Source: Lineus longissimus
Taxonomy: Eukaryota; Nemertea; Pilidiophora; Heteronemertea; Lineidae
NCBI RefSeq assembly: GCF_910592395.1
Contig: NC_088311.1
Span: 3,474,501-3,538,500 of the forward strand
Direction of reading: 5' to 3'
Length of the DNA stretch: 64,000 bases
Shown here: piece after piece, positions 1 to 14,700 of the stretch
Layout of the letters: every line of letters starts with the position of its first letter
Numbering within the stretch: the stretch's first letter is position 1
The notes under the pieces: generated by a model
What the model was told of the DNA's origin: nothing
The model's input: the letters and a program-made list of their open reading frames with translations, nothing else
Database searches by the model: none
Position numbers and translations under genes: made by a program

Positions 1-3000
1 CTGAAACCCTTTCACCCTTTTCATAGAGAAATTAAACAATAATTAATTACACAAGCGTTAGGTGTGCAGTATGGAGTGTGTCCCGGTTAATTGTTCGGCT
101 GCCAATTACTGGCGGATTAGCGCGATCTTCTGACAGATGCAGTTGACCTATGTCATGAGACTAGCGAAGGGCGACACCCCGGACCATTACCGATGATTGC
201 ACCCAGCATACAAAGGGTACAGAGTTATGGGGTCGTGAAGCTGTGATTACTCTAGGTTATTGGTGGCTTTCAGTGCGTGGGCCGCATAGCGAATCACCCC
301 ACCACTAATGATGGACAATTATGCTAAAAGAGACAGGGTTAATGTGATAGCAGGTCACGATGAGTTCATTAGAATATTTTTGCGACCATCTCTTCATCAA
401 AAGTAGAGACAAATCAAGCACTGGTGTAAACAAAAACCTTTATTGCTACTGTTTTTTTTCTCATAAGTATCTTCAAACCAATTATTACTATAACCACTTT
501 TCACTTTGAATGATAGTGAGTTGTCAACCTCCCCCTCTCTCTTATATCTATACGCCCTTTTAGGTGAATTAGGCGACCACAGTCAGACATAAAACTATGG
601 CAAACATGATGTTTCAACCAATTGATCTCTCTGCTTGGCAGCTTTGCCTATTTTTAAGGCCATTTATTGATTCTTGTAACCTACCTAACTATCTTCTCTC
701 TGAAGTTAAATTGCTTTATCATCATTTGCCCACTTTCTCTCACATCTCAACTGCCTGCCAAACCAATTCAATTTGGCGTCGCCATTTTGCTCAGTCACTC
801 TCTTTCCTGATTAAAGCAATTTCTTTAATCTTGCAAGCAGTTTGCCGAACATTGCCTGACAATGTCACCAGAGAGATGTATGGCTATGTCGCCCACTCGC
901 TGCCAACGCGAATCGCTACATCGACATGACGGGGAAATCAAAACAAGATTGTCCAAGGCGGCTTGTTGATGAGGGAGCACAGTACCTTTGAGGCCGATCG
1001 GTGCATTAGGGATTGAGCGTGGGCAGAGCTGCCGGTTCACTCCTGATAACCCCATCAGATTGAGGAGTTTTTCCAATCATTTCGTTATCATGATTTTATT
1101 GGGAAAACCCCTGTTGCAGGATGCAAGTCACTGTTTATCAGTTATGCCAAAGGTTAGCACTTTGTCCCAACAAACCAGCCTCATTCCTGGTAGCAAAGGA
1201 CTGTCCCAGCAACGACTGGTTTCACCCACAGAAAAGAGATATTTTTATCACTTACTGCAGCAAGACATGAAAAAAATGGGTAGCTCTATAAATGAGAATC
1301 ACATTGTCACTCTCCTAAAAAAACGCGGTCTCCGCCACGAAGTTACGTTACCAAGTGTTCTCTAAAGGAGGTTCTTGTAGTATCAACCCATCTGCTCACC
1401 TAATCAGATCAGCAGAATTGATCGCCAGCGGCAGAAATGATTGACTAGATTTACGGCGCTTATTTATACGATTTTCTGATCAAATGTGGCCTGTTGCCTC
1501 CCACCTACGAAATGTATTTTATCGATTTTCTTCTTCTCTTTTTGTTGTTCATTTCTTATAAACAATAAATAGATTGGTTGGCGTCATATTTTGACAAATT
1601 GGTTAGCTCTGCAAGCATTTCGCGGTTTGTGGTACTTCATTTGATTACTGTGTCAAAATTTTACAAAAAATTATCACCACATAAGCCTCTGCCATCAGTC
1701 TACCTGTTTCAGTAGTCAGAGTGATCTTTCCCAAGGAATAATAAGCCTTACATTTTCAAGCCTGGAAAACAACCACATTGAAATGCATTGAAACGCTTTC
1801 CGCTAATAAAAAACGTGGCTGAAATATTCCTGGCGTCTGACTAAAGAAACCAGTGGTGAATCCCGACTGTGTAGGCGGGGATAGGAGTTCTACAATATCA
1901 ACTAGAGCCATGCGGGATTACCTTTTATCCGCGAAATGTTTTTCAGATTGTAGCTTTAGTTGCGGAATATTAGATGCGTAGGAGGTCTTGTAAGCTATTT
2001 GATTGCCGCTAAGGGAATTGGCCTTTGATAGGCCTACTGCTAGTGAAATATTTCCGTTAGTGTACTTAATGAATGCTAGTATCTTGGGACTGATGCACTT
2101 AATGACTCTGCTGCTTTTGCTGTTGGATTGTCATTTGTTGAATGAGCTATTGTTGCACATGATAAATTCGGGAAAATTTGAAATCTTTAAATTAAGGTTC
2201 TGGGATGTCCATTATGGTGGCAAATGTGAGAAAAAAACTTTTTTCGGAGGGGAAGGTCATCAGTTAGCCATACCCTCTTACACACAAGGCTGCATCTGTT
2301 CTGAGAGAAAGTAGGCAAATTACAAAAGGAGGTTTTTTCTTAGGGGAAGGTCACCGCTGATGACCCCACCTCGGAGCAGACGCTTCTGGGCTCACAATAA
2401 TTCGCCCGACACCATCCTTCACACATCCCACCAGATTCCGTAACAATTATGGCAAATGCTAAACGTCAAGCCCAGACCATAAATAGGCAACAAACTCGTG
2501 AACAATAGATATGAAAATGATTCGGACCATTACGGATATAAGTCGAAAAAAAGCAAAAAACGAGGAAAGAATATAAAACAACAACAAAAGAACCAATTTA
2601 GAGATCTACATAGAATTTTCTATCACTTTTTGCCGAGTCAGTAAAAGTAGCGATTCTGTTTATTGATTTGGTGTTTTCATGTTCATATCTAATCCTTTTA
2701 GAATGTGACACCGTGGTATTTCATTTTCCTTTACCAATCGGGTAATTAGAATGCCGCTGGGAACTTGCTATTCAAATGTTGTTATGATGACGTGCTGGTT
2801 GTATGCAGTGTTGGTTTTATTCACGCTTGGCATTTGGGTTACCTCATACTAGAGTACCTGGCTTATTTTCATCTGTTTTCCTGCAACATGAAACATTTTG
2901 ATGTATGATGATCTTTGTAAGCCAAACTGTAAAAACCCGGACGTCTTTTGCTTAAACACTTTTGTGTATTTTTCAACCTGTTACTTACAATTTTTGCTTT

Positions 3001-3140
3001 TTTTGCAGAATTAGTTACAATGTCAATTTGATGGTGCTACTTTCTTTCTTCAATTTTCGACTTTCTGCATCACCTTTAGAAAAACGTTTCAACAAAAATA
3101 AACTCAATGTTTTCACAATCCTTTACATTTGTCATTTCAG
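1..3140. other. no recognised exon; probable upstream intron or 5' flank of MIDN
   Basis: I find no exon here that matches the ubiquitin-like domain or first Catch segment expected upstream in midnolin. Short open frames occur (for example around 988-1365 on the + strand), but none looks like a known protein or sits between convincing splice sites. A short run near 2248 (GGGGAAGGTCA) recurs near 2344. The simplest reading is intron of the gene whose exon begins at 3141. Confidence 0.4.
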
Positions 3141-6100
3141 ATTGTAAATAGTACAGCAACGCCACCTTGCCAAACACAAGCATGTACAACAAGTGTACCC
3201 TCAAGTGCACGGTCACCGGGAGCCATTATAGAAAGCATGTACCATCATGGCCAAGGGGTATTCTCGGGGACATTTTCTGGTAGGTTTGAATTACAATTAA
3301 GTTAACCTTCAATTTGGCAGCCATTTTGGATTTCAGTGGCCATCTTGGATTTTTGGCACAATCGGATCAGTTACCCACGCATGTACATTAGAACTTCTCT
3401 AATAAGAACGCTGTTCGAACTACAAAGCATTATTGTTCTTAATGGAGAAAAATGTAATGAGTATTGCTGAATGCGTAGGTGGAAAACAATTTAGACGTGC
3501 GTATCATAAAAATTGCAACAGATGACTTAGTCTTTGCCTAAATGGCTGATTTCTTTTTACCGTGTTGAACCTCCTCTGACTCGTTAGAAGGGATGAGTTT
3601 TATGACGTCATGCCAACAGAAATAAACTGCAAACTGACAAAAAGTAATGATTGCACACGATATAAAAATAAGCATTAAAACTGTCTTCATTCCAATAATC
3701 ATTCCAATGAAACAGTTTGATAGTGTGCTGCCATCCCGATATAGTGGATGGCGTGTGTTAATGAGTACAAAATCACCAATATCCCATTTGATGAATCGGT
3801 GTTTACCATGAAGCGTGTACCCAGTCGATTTGCACCGCTTGCCTGATAAATGGTTGTTTTCGCTTTTATTGATTCAACTCCCGGTAGGAACCTTATGACT
3901 AATCAGCCGATTGTTCATTCACCCGGGTTTTGACGTCATCAACACATCTCCTCTGGCCTAGAATGTCACTCACGGATTCCCAAGGCCGATCCAGGGGCCA
4001 TTAGTGACGTCATCAAGTGGGCTGACCCAGATACGACTGTCTGAGATGCATGCTTGGTGTACAATTACACACTCTTTATGCTCTCATGATGAATAATATG
4101 TAGGTCTTATACATATCTAGTGGAATTTTAATTCATCATGTACCATTAAACTGGCTTTAGTATAACAGATGAATGTTACATGTACTAATGATAGGAGTAA
4201 CTCACGGGGTGTTTAAATTCAGTCGCCTCATGGTCTTTAAAACCAAGGAAATCTTATACGAAATGACAATGAAATTTAATGGAAATAAAATCAAACATTT
4301 TGGGGGGAATTTCTATCTGCTGTGTGTAGTCGTTTCTGGCAAATAAGTCAGGTTGTCTTATCGGGGGACATTCTCATCCGAACTTTGTTTGTGATGAATG
4401 CCCCCAACTGCTGGTGGTTTAGTGTGTGGGCATAAATGGTGAAAGAGAGCAATGATTGTTAGAGTCTAGGTTTCTGAGTCCAAGTGTGTAGGCCTAGGTG
4501 TTTAGATACGATACAGTGGAGTCTGTTTTGCCCTTGAATGTTTAGGTTGCTGACCCTTCAGCAATGCAAGGTTTCTCGGTTCAACTGTGTGGGCGCCTAG
4601 GCCTAGAATTTCAAGCTGAGTTTGTTTTCCTAGAATGCTCAGGGTAGGCCTATTAGATTTACATCTCAATGTTGGAAGGAAAGTATAGACTGACAAATGT
4701 TTTTGCCGCTTTATCTTTGCCATTTGCTAAAATTTCTGAAAACAGTAATGCATGACAATTCCGTACTACTTATATTGCAACTTGCCAAATTCTGCTCTCA
4801 AAAAGCACAAGAAAAAACAAGGTCAGTAATTCTTCCGAATCCACGGGTAAATCTGACCTCCCACTAGGCAACAGCCCTCTTCCTTTGTCCCACCCGTCCC
4901 CACATTTGGCAAAAATCTCCGCCATCAAAAAATCAACAGACTGTTTTTTCAATGGATTATTTCTTGAAGGCTCAGGGCGTGCCGTGGACACCCCAACCCT
5001 TGTCCTTGATTCAGCATCTCCGCCAACAAGGACAATCAGACAAAATCGGTCTAGACACCCTGTTGTCCTCTGACCCAATTACACCTCACCTCGAATTGGA
5101 TATGAATTATTTTACATGTACAAGTTCAAGATTTGGGTTGGTGATTAACCCGATGCGCTTTTTGATTTTCAAGGTTTGCTGTGTTCTGCTGACCAATTGT
5201 ACAAGTTTTGTCAGTTTTGTAAAATCATCATGTAGGCATTCGTTGACGAAAACATCATTTTGGTGGTCTGTCCTTCGCATAAGGCCTTAACCTGTATTCA
5301 GTTGCTTCCTAGTATCGTGCCCTTACCCTGTATGGCGATCAACCATGAGACCCACGCACATATCAGTTGAACAACCATCTTACCCTTATCAAATATCCGC
5401 AGAGACAAATAAACCTCGCTATTGAGGACACCCTTCAAAATGATGGTTGCTTCTATGTCCTGAATACAGAGGTTGCCCCGATAGATGAGTGATATTTTTC
5501 TAGGTCCAAGTTTGGTGACGGTGAAGAGAAGGCTCCTTTGACGATGTGTCCATTATCAGAGGTTCTTGAGTAATTGGTTGTGGTGAACACGTCCTTGTGG
5601 TTTCTTTGCTCGGCCACTGTGGACAAAGATATAATTACAAAAGTTGGACCCTGATATTGACATACCTCTCAGGAGATTGTGGAAGTGGTTATGATATTAA
5701 AGGCAGGCATATGCGTTAAGGCATTCTAACGTCTATATTGTAAAGCATAGTTCACTGAGTGGACTTAGCCATTAAATTGCCCAATGGTTTTAGCACTTGC
5801 CAATGGAAGTCTCTTTTTGTAGACATTCTGATTCTATCTACAAAAGGGTTATTGACTGCAGAGCACTGACAGTGATAATCTGGTGCAGCTGAGGCCGTCC
5901 AAATAATCATAGGGTTAAAATTCAATATTCCATTGACGTCATCAGCAAGTGTCCAAGTCTCTGATCGCAGTACGGAACATCACTTGAGACTCGTGTTAAT
6001 TGAGACCGGTTCGAATCCAAGACACGCTGTTTATATGTGAAAGTAACTTCTAAGTTTTTTTAATTCACAGTAATAGGAGTGAATCTTTATTTTGTTAGTA

Positions 6101-9100
6101 GTTTAAGCACTACAGGACTAGGATTTTCAATAAGACGGAAATATCTGTAATTGCCCTTATACATGCCGTGCAAATGGAACCACTGTAAGGAACTGCTGGT
6201 TCTGATCTTTCCAACGAATGCCAATAAAGCCTGCACCTTATGGAAGGTATTGATGGCTTCAATGTAAAAATTATTTATCTTCATGTAGTCTCTTTGAAGC
6301 TTTGATCAGATCAATTCGAGGACACTCACGTTCTTACCAGCTCACTGGTTTGACGTCATACACCTGATGGTGACAAATTGAATTTCATGATGAGGGGGTG
6401 AGCGATATCATCGTCTTAGCGTGTCATGATGATAAAACAAGTGCCTGTCTTTCGGAGTGGTTGGGGTGGGGTGGTAGGAGCTGATGGATCCTTAAATATT
6501 CTCCTATTTTCATATGCCTCGGAGTCAATTAAAGGAGTTGAAAAAATGAGATGTTGTTATTGCTTGTAACGTATCATTCTCCAATAAAGAATGTACGTCC
6601 CATCTTTTATTCTTCGACATTTCCTTCCACAAGAACGCTGTAAGCATTGACAAAAAAGTTCCAGAGCATTTGCCACAATTGGCATTCATTGCTTGGACAG
6701 GAATTGCGATACAGACTGTGACATTTAAGGATATCAAACTCAGTGGGTGTACCACCCCAGCTGACCTCAGCTGAATTTGATAAGTGGATGTTGCTAACGG
6801 GTGCAACCGATTCGCCCTTCTATTTTAAGAGCACGCTACAAGATTTTTGCTGGATGTAACAGGAGGCTCCTATTGTCATCTGCTGGCGTTAGGTGTGAGT
6901 TTGGTTAAGGCTGTTGGGCATGAACAATGAAGACTGGGTGACGCTCTCGCGTGGCTCTCTAAACGCATTCCGGAGGCGCTGTCTTTCACCTGTGATTTGC
7001 CATCCCTGACAAGCCTTTACTTTAATACTTGAGCTCCCCCTGGCCGGCACACCTAACTGGGTTAGGGTAAATAATGCGGCCAGATAATACACTGGGTGGG
7101 AATGGAGGCAAAGGGAAGAATAGGCGGGTGAGGCTGTGTTGGGGATTGTTGAATATATTTCATTGAGTGTAATCTGCTGCATGGTACGCCCTGTGCTCTC
7201 TAATCCATTCACTCCTTTGGTGAGGTGGGGTAGGGGTAATAATAGATTGACACTTTAGCTGGGGATGGATGCAGATGGAAGTGGTGCGGAAGGCAAGAAA
7301 CATCTCCGTCTTCATCCTTTCGCTATTGGACAGTTTGGTTTTGAGGTCCTAGAAGGACCTTGCCAACCCGTCATAGTTAGCTTTCTTGATCCACATGCAA
7401 GCCACAGTGTAAAGCATACTGCAAACGATAGGCACTGAGTGAGGGCACTCACCTGTGTTACTATGAAACTGTAAAAAGTGTACATTGAATCAAAAGTAAA
7501 AAGTGCATGTACTGCAATCTTCAGGTCAGTGGTATGTACTGCAGGGGTGTCATTTTATGTACCCCTCGGTGGGGTAATGGGTAGCGAAAGGATTGAAATC
7601 TTGGATTTGACTATTCTGCATTGGCCCTCCTTTTAAGACAAGATGACAAAGGTGAATCAGTACACTAAATCATAGCGTGGGCTAGCACTATAGTTAGGAT
7701 TTTCCTTTAAGTCATTAACTATGGTTAATTGGAATTTATAGATTTGCTGTGCGCAAATGTTAAAAACTTCCTCCTCGACGATGCGTTTGACATTTTGCGA
7801 ATGGCTTCTCATAAAAGGTTATAGATTCCTCTTTGTCGCAGTCTTAACTTTGGTATTTAAAGAAACGTATGTATGTCACAGGGAAATCAATAAACGCTGG
7901 TTTCTCTATTAGGAGTATTACTTTCTTCTGGATAGGTATATGTTTTTCTTTAAGATGGCTCAGGGTTTGGCCTTTAATTGTTCCCCTCCGATGTCTGAGA
8001 TATTGCAGAAGGATGGGCTTGGGTAGGAATGGAAAAAGAAGGCTAACCAAATGGGTCAGGTCACATGGTCTTGTTCTTTTGACCTTTAGCTCTATCTCTT
8101 CAGGCCTGATGCAACGTTTTTTGTCCCAAAAAGTTAGAATACCAGGTTAAAAATAACCTGTATCCTAGGTGTCATACATGGAAACATTTGATTTTCAGAT
8201 CAATCTTTAAATGTCAGAAATGTTAGTTAAAAGCTAAGTAATCTATGTAATCACTATTCATTGAATAATCCCAGTTATTTATTACTCTTTGCAGGTACGC
8301 TAAACCCAACTCTCCAAGACAAAGACGGCAGACCACGAAAAGACATCAACACGATAATACATATATTAAACGATTTACTCGGTGCAGCACCACAGTATAG
8401 AAATGGCCTGAAGGGGTCGCCATCCCAACTACAGCGACCAATGAGTCCAGTTTCACCCACTTCACCATCTTCACCTCGATTAGGTAAATTGCACTTCTAG
8501 TCATCATTAGAAAAAGTAGGTCCAAAGCCCAGCTCTGTGGACCTGTTATTTGTGGGCGAAATGGTCAAAACATTATGCAGTGAATTGAAAAAGTTGAATT
8601 CACAAGTTTGTGTCAGTGTTCCAGGCCCACTTAAGACTTGACCTGATCTTTCATTGTGATTTATCCTCTATATCAAAAATCCTGTTTTCTTGGTAATCTT
8701 CCGTTACAATCTTGTTTACAAGTTTTTGATTGATGTCCTGGTGGCTCTTCCCTAATCATGGGAATTTGATTTTTCACTTGCCACTAGTTCCATCTGTACA
8801 TGATGGACACAACAAAATTAGTCACAAGAAGTTGTGCTCCAATTGTTAGATCTTGTGTGAGGACCAACTTCAAATAGGCTGCAAGAACTCAGCCAGAACT
8901 GTAATGCGAAAAGATATGATAAAATCAAGTGTTTGGGAAATATGACTTAAGACATTTTCAACTTTTCCAGAAGATCCCGGCAGCAAAGAAAACCGTGCAA
9001 CACGGGGAAAGATGGAACAGATTCGCCAGATGCTTGAGGAGCGTCGTCATCGTCGTAGGGTGAAGCGGGAACTCCGTGCATGTCCGTACTCCGCATGGGC

Positions 9101-9215
9101 GATCCGACAACATCACCATCTACGGAGCCAACAGGGGCCGGCAGCCGAAGCAATGGACCGAAGTGTCAGCGATACGAAATACATGGAATTAAACGGCGAG
9201 CCGGTGGTAGCTTGA
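3141..9215 (+). CDS. MIDN: midnolin, C-terminal exons (5' end missing)
   Basis: Three exons, 3141-3279, 8295-8483 and 8971-9215 (stop TGA 9213-9215), join in phase (1, 1) to give about 190 C-terminal residues. Exon 1 ends in GQGVFSGTFSG and exon 2 continues TLNPTLQDKDGRPRKDI then IHILNDLL, which corresponds to the human GVFSGTFSGTLHP...GRPRRDI...ILNDLL segment. Exon 3 carries ENRATRGKMEQIRQMLEERR followed by a basic run and ends in PVVA, like the human C-terminus ending in VVA. Known biology: midnolin is a nuclear protein that captures transcription factors through its Catch region and delivers them to the proteasome without ubiquitin; the C-terminal helix binds the proteasome. The N-terminal ubiquitin-like domain is not visible. 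The 5 kb intron between exons 1 and 2 shows no feature I can name. Family assignment is from remembered sequence. Confidence 0.9.
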
Positions 9216-9669
9216 ACATTCTGTGCCGCAGAATCTTAGGTAATTTTGCCGGTAATTGTCGCCGTGTGAAAATGGCGCATATTTCACCAGTCGTTAATGC
9301 CAGTTTTGCAACCTGGCGGAGCGTGGATAGATTACAAGACGATGGGAAGGTGGCGTTGTGATTAGCTAGTGGTTTATTTGCATAGTTTGATAGCATTCCA
9401 CGTAATGTTACTCCCAATAATTATTTCAACCCCAGACATCAGATCGCAAGGTCAAGTTGGAGTCCCAAATGGAATGCGAAAACATTTGCCTGAAACGATG
9501 AACCCAACGGGTTGAAATTGAGAGGCTGATCATTCTGAGGGATAATGGCTGATGCTAAGAACTTTGCAAGAATGTTGGACAAGTTAGGAGAATGAAACGG
9601 AATGGAAAATGTAAGGAATTTTGTTGATGACCTTCAAGGTGAATTCATGTGTGGGACGGGTTTGACTTG

Positions 9670-9675
9670 AATAAA
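9670..9675 (+). promoter_or_regulatory. candidate poly(A) signal for MIDN
   Basis: AATAAA lies 455 bases after the MIDN stop codon. It is the first canonical hexamer downstream; the one at 14012 is the main alternative. Confidence 0.35.
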
Positions 9676-12600
9676 TGACAACTCACGTCCGCACGCAATA
9701 GTATATACAGGCATATTTTTGGTGATGTTGGTAGAGGGCATATAGGCAATGCATAATTTTTTCACAGTTTTGATCTGTATGGTTGTAGGTACTCAGGATG
9801 TTGACCGCTTTAGACAGTGGTTAGCCTATAATTGATCAAAAAATTGAAAAGTTAAAAAAAAAGTTCATTCAAAATGAGAGTGTATAGCACTAGTGAAGCT
9901 TTGTACTTCCTTTTCAAACCATTGTATTCAATTTTGACTACTTTTGGAGCCCCTTGGAATAGTTTATTCATGTAGAAGCGCACACAACATTGTGAATTAC
10001 TCTCATAGACGGGTTTCCTTATTTGTACAATGGGGTATGTATCATTCATGGGCTTTGCAGTAGTATGCAACAGGCTTGCTTGTACCCTACACTTCTTGGA
10101 CCTGAGATTGAAGAAAACCATTGTATGTAGCAAGCTATAGGTGAAAAGGTGAAAGATAAACCGATAAAAAGATGAATATTTACATGTATGAGCTGTGTTT
10201 TAATAAGATTCTCAGTTATGAGAAGGGGCCATCAATTTAATTGGTACGCATGAAACTTTGAACCGCACTAGATTGGTTAACATTTAGGAGGACATTTTGG
10301 TGTATAAATCCCAGTTAGGATATTTGAAATTCCATGAATTTAATGAAATGCAGTCTCTTCCTCTCTATTTCCATGATATGCAACCAGTTGTTTCAAATTT
10401 TGTTTGTTTGGTTTTTTTACATGTGAATACGACAGAGACTTGACAGTGTCTCATGGAAGTTGGTGAGGTCCCGAACAGTATTTATTTTGGGACCAAAGAT
10501 TTTGTTCTGATTTATTTTTGCCACTTCCAGTGCACTTCATTTCTGAAGTAGTCCTCGTTTTTTTTGTTTATTTTGTTTTCGTTCTCGTATATACACCCCT
10601 TTTTTTTGACAAATTTAGCAATTTCGAATCGGGCTATTTCAGACTAAGTTGACTCATGTCTGAAGCATGCAGTTTTCAGTTTTATCCTGTTCTTGACCAT
10701 CAAAAGAAGTCATAGTATCTTCATATTTCTTTATAATCTCAAACCTAATTTGATATAAAGAATAACATAGTCTCAATTATCATATAATTGCTTATATGTA
10801 TGTAACCAAAGGATTTTCTCAAAACATCTTCTAAATTGAAGAATGTTTCATTGTCATGGAAATTGGAGATGGCTAAGTAATATTTTGTGCTGCTTATCTG
10901 CTTGTGGTCATCAAAACTGGTTAATCTTGTGATACAAATTTGACCTGATCTTCAGTTGTTAATCAGTGATCTCGTTCTTTAGATTTTTGTAATATAAATT
11001 GTGTTGCTGGTGATGATAACATCTGTGGGCGTGCAATGGTTGGTGTCATTGTGGTAACATCACGAACCCAAGAAGAAAGTAAAGAAATAGTTTTTAAAAG
11101 GGTTTTTAAAACCTATTGACATACTATGTCAGTGAAATGCTCTCCAAGTTATGAAAGTTTTGGGTGAACGGTGTATCGTACATTTTCCAAATTTTCTCGA
11201 AAAAACCCAGTCTGTCGTAAGGATTTGAATGACTGTCATTAGATTTGAACACTAGTCGTTGCAAACATCTTGTAATGAGCAGGTCATTGTATGAAACATC
11301 TTGCAATTGTGGCATCTAATATAGACCTACCTCAGTAACATTCTAATATTTTGATGTGCATTCTAAGTGTGTGCGGAATTCGTTCAGCATTGTATCATGT
11401 GAAAATCTTGCATGTGCCTTTCAAATGCTCAAAGAAATTCCTCTTGATTGGACCTCAAGCACAAAATCATACATGTATGTGCAGTACTTGTCTATCGACA
11501 TGTATAACCAATGATGCCTTGTGGTTTCTGCATCTGTCGATAGCCTGGCTGGTTTTTGATAGAGAAGGGTAGTCACTGTATGAAGAGATAAGATGCAAAG
11601 GCCACTTAAAGCCATTCTGAAAAAAACGGAGATATTGGTGAGATGAAACGGACAGTGCCCTGGATCTAAATACCAATGTTTTTCAATTCAAACGCACAAA
11701 ATCCTTTCAAAAGTCAAGTTAATGAAATGTCGCTTTGAATGTGAAAACCATAAGAGTCACAGAAGAAAAGTTGCAATTGCTGGAAAAGAGCTGAATTCTA
11801 CTGTAACATCAGTCAGGAGCCACTGAGCCTCAATGTGCACTTGTCTTATCGCAAGCATCAATACCACGCGACTGCCGCAGAAACGATGTCTTTGTATTAA
11901 TCTCTGCATGTTACTACTCAAAAATTATTTGTGTTTGTCAGTGGTGTTCTATTCTAATATGTTCCTATATTGGTGCTTATGGCTTTTGTGAATGCTTCTA
12001 GTTTAGAGGGTCTGTGTACAAGTTTGTGTCTTTGAAAGATGTTTAGGGTAATATGTAGGCTCTTTGAAACTGTTTAAAAGATTTGTTATAATACTGTAAA
12101 CCATGTTATTTTTGTGAGTCTAACATTTTTAGCAAGCCCCCCCCTCCCAACACCCCACTTACAAAGCTTTTCATTAGAAATAGGACGTAAAAAGACATAA
12201 TTGTCAAACATCTGTACTGTGCATTGATCACTCTGTGTGTCTTATGGCATTGTCCTGCATTAGTGTATTTCAGGAGTCGAAACATTCCCAAATACTGTCA
12301 ACTTGACCATCTTGAAAGTGAGATCTCCTAGAGGAGTTTGCACTGATTGTAGTGCTGTTTATGTAACTGCGAACGGTGGCGTGGAGTGACTTTTATTTTA
12401 GGGATCGAAGTCACATTCGCAAATTCCACAAATATAAAACGCCTGTGAAGTTTTGCTGTTTACAATGTTACCATGCAGGCTATTCATTGAATGACAGGAT
12501 GTTCCATATATAGATTCAAAGTTTAATGACGCAGTTGTCCGACAAAATGAAGACATGTAACCTAGTTTTAACCCAGAAGATGTGATCATTTTGCATGAAT

Positions 12601-12788
12601 CCATAACATATCACAGAAATGGAAACTCATTATTAACTCATGAATGTAAGTGTGCATACTGTCATTAAAAGTCAACAGTAATAAGAAGAGTGTAAGATGG
12701 TGTTACTCTTCCTCCCTGTAGATTGTACATTCCTAATCTATCGTAGTCTCTTAAAGCGCACAAAGTTGATATACTCAGTCTGATGTGG

Positions 12789-13033
12789 TTAAAGGGAGAA
12801 TATAGGTGATGCTATGATGAAATGATTATGTTTTGTGAATCCTGAAGCAAGGTTGGACCCGTGTGGTATCATTCTATTCAGTGACTTGTGCTGTTTTGGC
12901 TAGATGCCATGAGATTCAAGGGCTATAAGCATCCAAGTCCTCAGCGTTGTGGCTCAGGGCATCTTAAGCCTTGGCTGTAATGCTTTTCACTGAAAGCACA
13001 ATGTATGATCTCATACCTGTATTCTCCCTTTAA
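12789..13033. mobile_element. 245 bp MITE-like element with TTAA ends
   Basis: The left end reads TTAAAGGGAGAATATAGGT and the right end is its near-perfect reverse complement, ACCTGTATTCTCCCTTTAA, with one mismatch. Both ends carry TTAA, which fits a TTAA target-site duplication. The interior has no open frame of note. TTAA duplication is used by piggyBac and Kolobok superfamilies; the AGGG start after TTAA is more like Kolobok, but this is an inference. Confidence 0.7.
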
Positions 13034-14700
13034 GGTCACAGAGTTTCTGTTATCACTATCAGTCTGATGTTAACAAAATAAATGTATTTGAGATTAACTG
13101 CCGCAAACTTTCGTGGTATGGTACATGGGTAACAGTGCCAGACTTTTAATTCTTACAACCGACATCAGATAAAGAATTATTATTTTCTTGAACATCGCTG
13201 AGAAAATTGCAGCCCTTGGGGAGCAATCTTGAAAGTCCCAAATATGTCCCCTGCTTCATAACATAACGAATGGAGGCCTTCAAGAAGTTTTTGGTTCCAT
13301 TCTTCAACCAACTCCTGAAATTCTCTATTTCCTTTTAAACACTGTCACTAATTCTAATTGGTTTAAAAGTCTGGCCCACCCATGCAAGTGCTATTGTACC
13401 TGTATATATAGTGGACCTAAAAATGAGTGTAAATAGATCAAGTTGGCCCAGTAACAGCATGGGAGGTGAAGAGTTAACGCAACTTGGAAGCAGTGTATCT
13501 GGAAGAATTGTACAGGGAGTTTCAAAAATTTACTACTGAGTGTTGCAAAAAACAATTAAAAACATCTTTTTTTCCGGTTCATCACCTAAATATTGAACAA
13601 CTATGATTCCATTCTCAATTATTGAAATAAGGCTGTGTTTAGAAGAACAGTGCCTCACAATCAACCCGATATTCCAGATCCACTGTCTCCAAATTGTGCA
13701 TCAATCCTTTAGAATGTTCTCTGACCATGCCTATTCCTGGACTAAGTTTCGCTGCAATGCGCACAGTCCTCTCAATCTTGTGTTGACAAATGTACATTGC
13801 CATTTTATATAGACGCTTCTGTAATATAGATTGCCACTAATATCAAATCCATCTCAAAATGAACCTAGATGTACTGCATTACGTCTGTAATCCACGCATG
13901 GCATCTTGGTTCTTGTTGAGTTGGAAAAAACTGGAACAGGAACAGTATTTGTACAGCTCTCTTTCTCAGGCATTCCTTGATTTTTACCCAGATGTATGAT
14001 TTTTAACTTTGAATAAAGAGCCAGTATCTATATATCTGAAATAGAATATTTGTTAGACTGAAGTCTTTTTGATGACCATGATAATGGGTGCATCAGCTAT
14101 GTCACAAATGCAACATTGTCACCTTTGCTTACTTAGCAAATAGGATTTCCTGGCAAGTTTTATGAAAACAAAGAAAAAGTTAGTTTTCTCCTTGTATGGA
14201 TTTTGGCAGTTTGTGGTGTCAGTTATGCCAGAATGCGGCAAGGACTAAAGTGAGTGATCAACATAAAGCCTCACTTAAATGCTCACTAATTGCTTATGAT
14301 GAAAGATGGTGACACCTATGCCCTCCCCATACTCCATACCGGCACACTCACTTTGGTCCTGTTTGACCAATGAGCAAATATCACCGATTGCAACCTGATG
14401 ACAATACTGTTCCAGTTCTAAAGCTTAATGTATAGATTAACTCTATCATTTGTACAAATTACCATACAAGAAATGCCAAAAAGACGTATCTTCCATAAAA
14501 AACACCAGTGCAGTCATGTAAAATAGTAGTATCAAAAAGTATATATGTTTATCGACCATGTGGAGGTCATGACTCATACGCACAACTCACGACTGTAAAG
14601 AGGTGTTAGCAATGGTCTTTTTGGCAATAATAAGTTTTACATTGGATGTGTACAGTTTTTGTAATAATAAATGTGAATCATCATAGATTAAATGTTGTAG

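Noticed and set aside
6000-6025. GGTTCGAATCC, a perfect tRNA B-box
   Set aside because: The bases around it do not form a T-arm stem beyond two pairs, and no acceptor or anticodon arm is found upstream, so it is not a tRNA gene.
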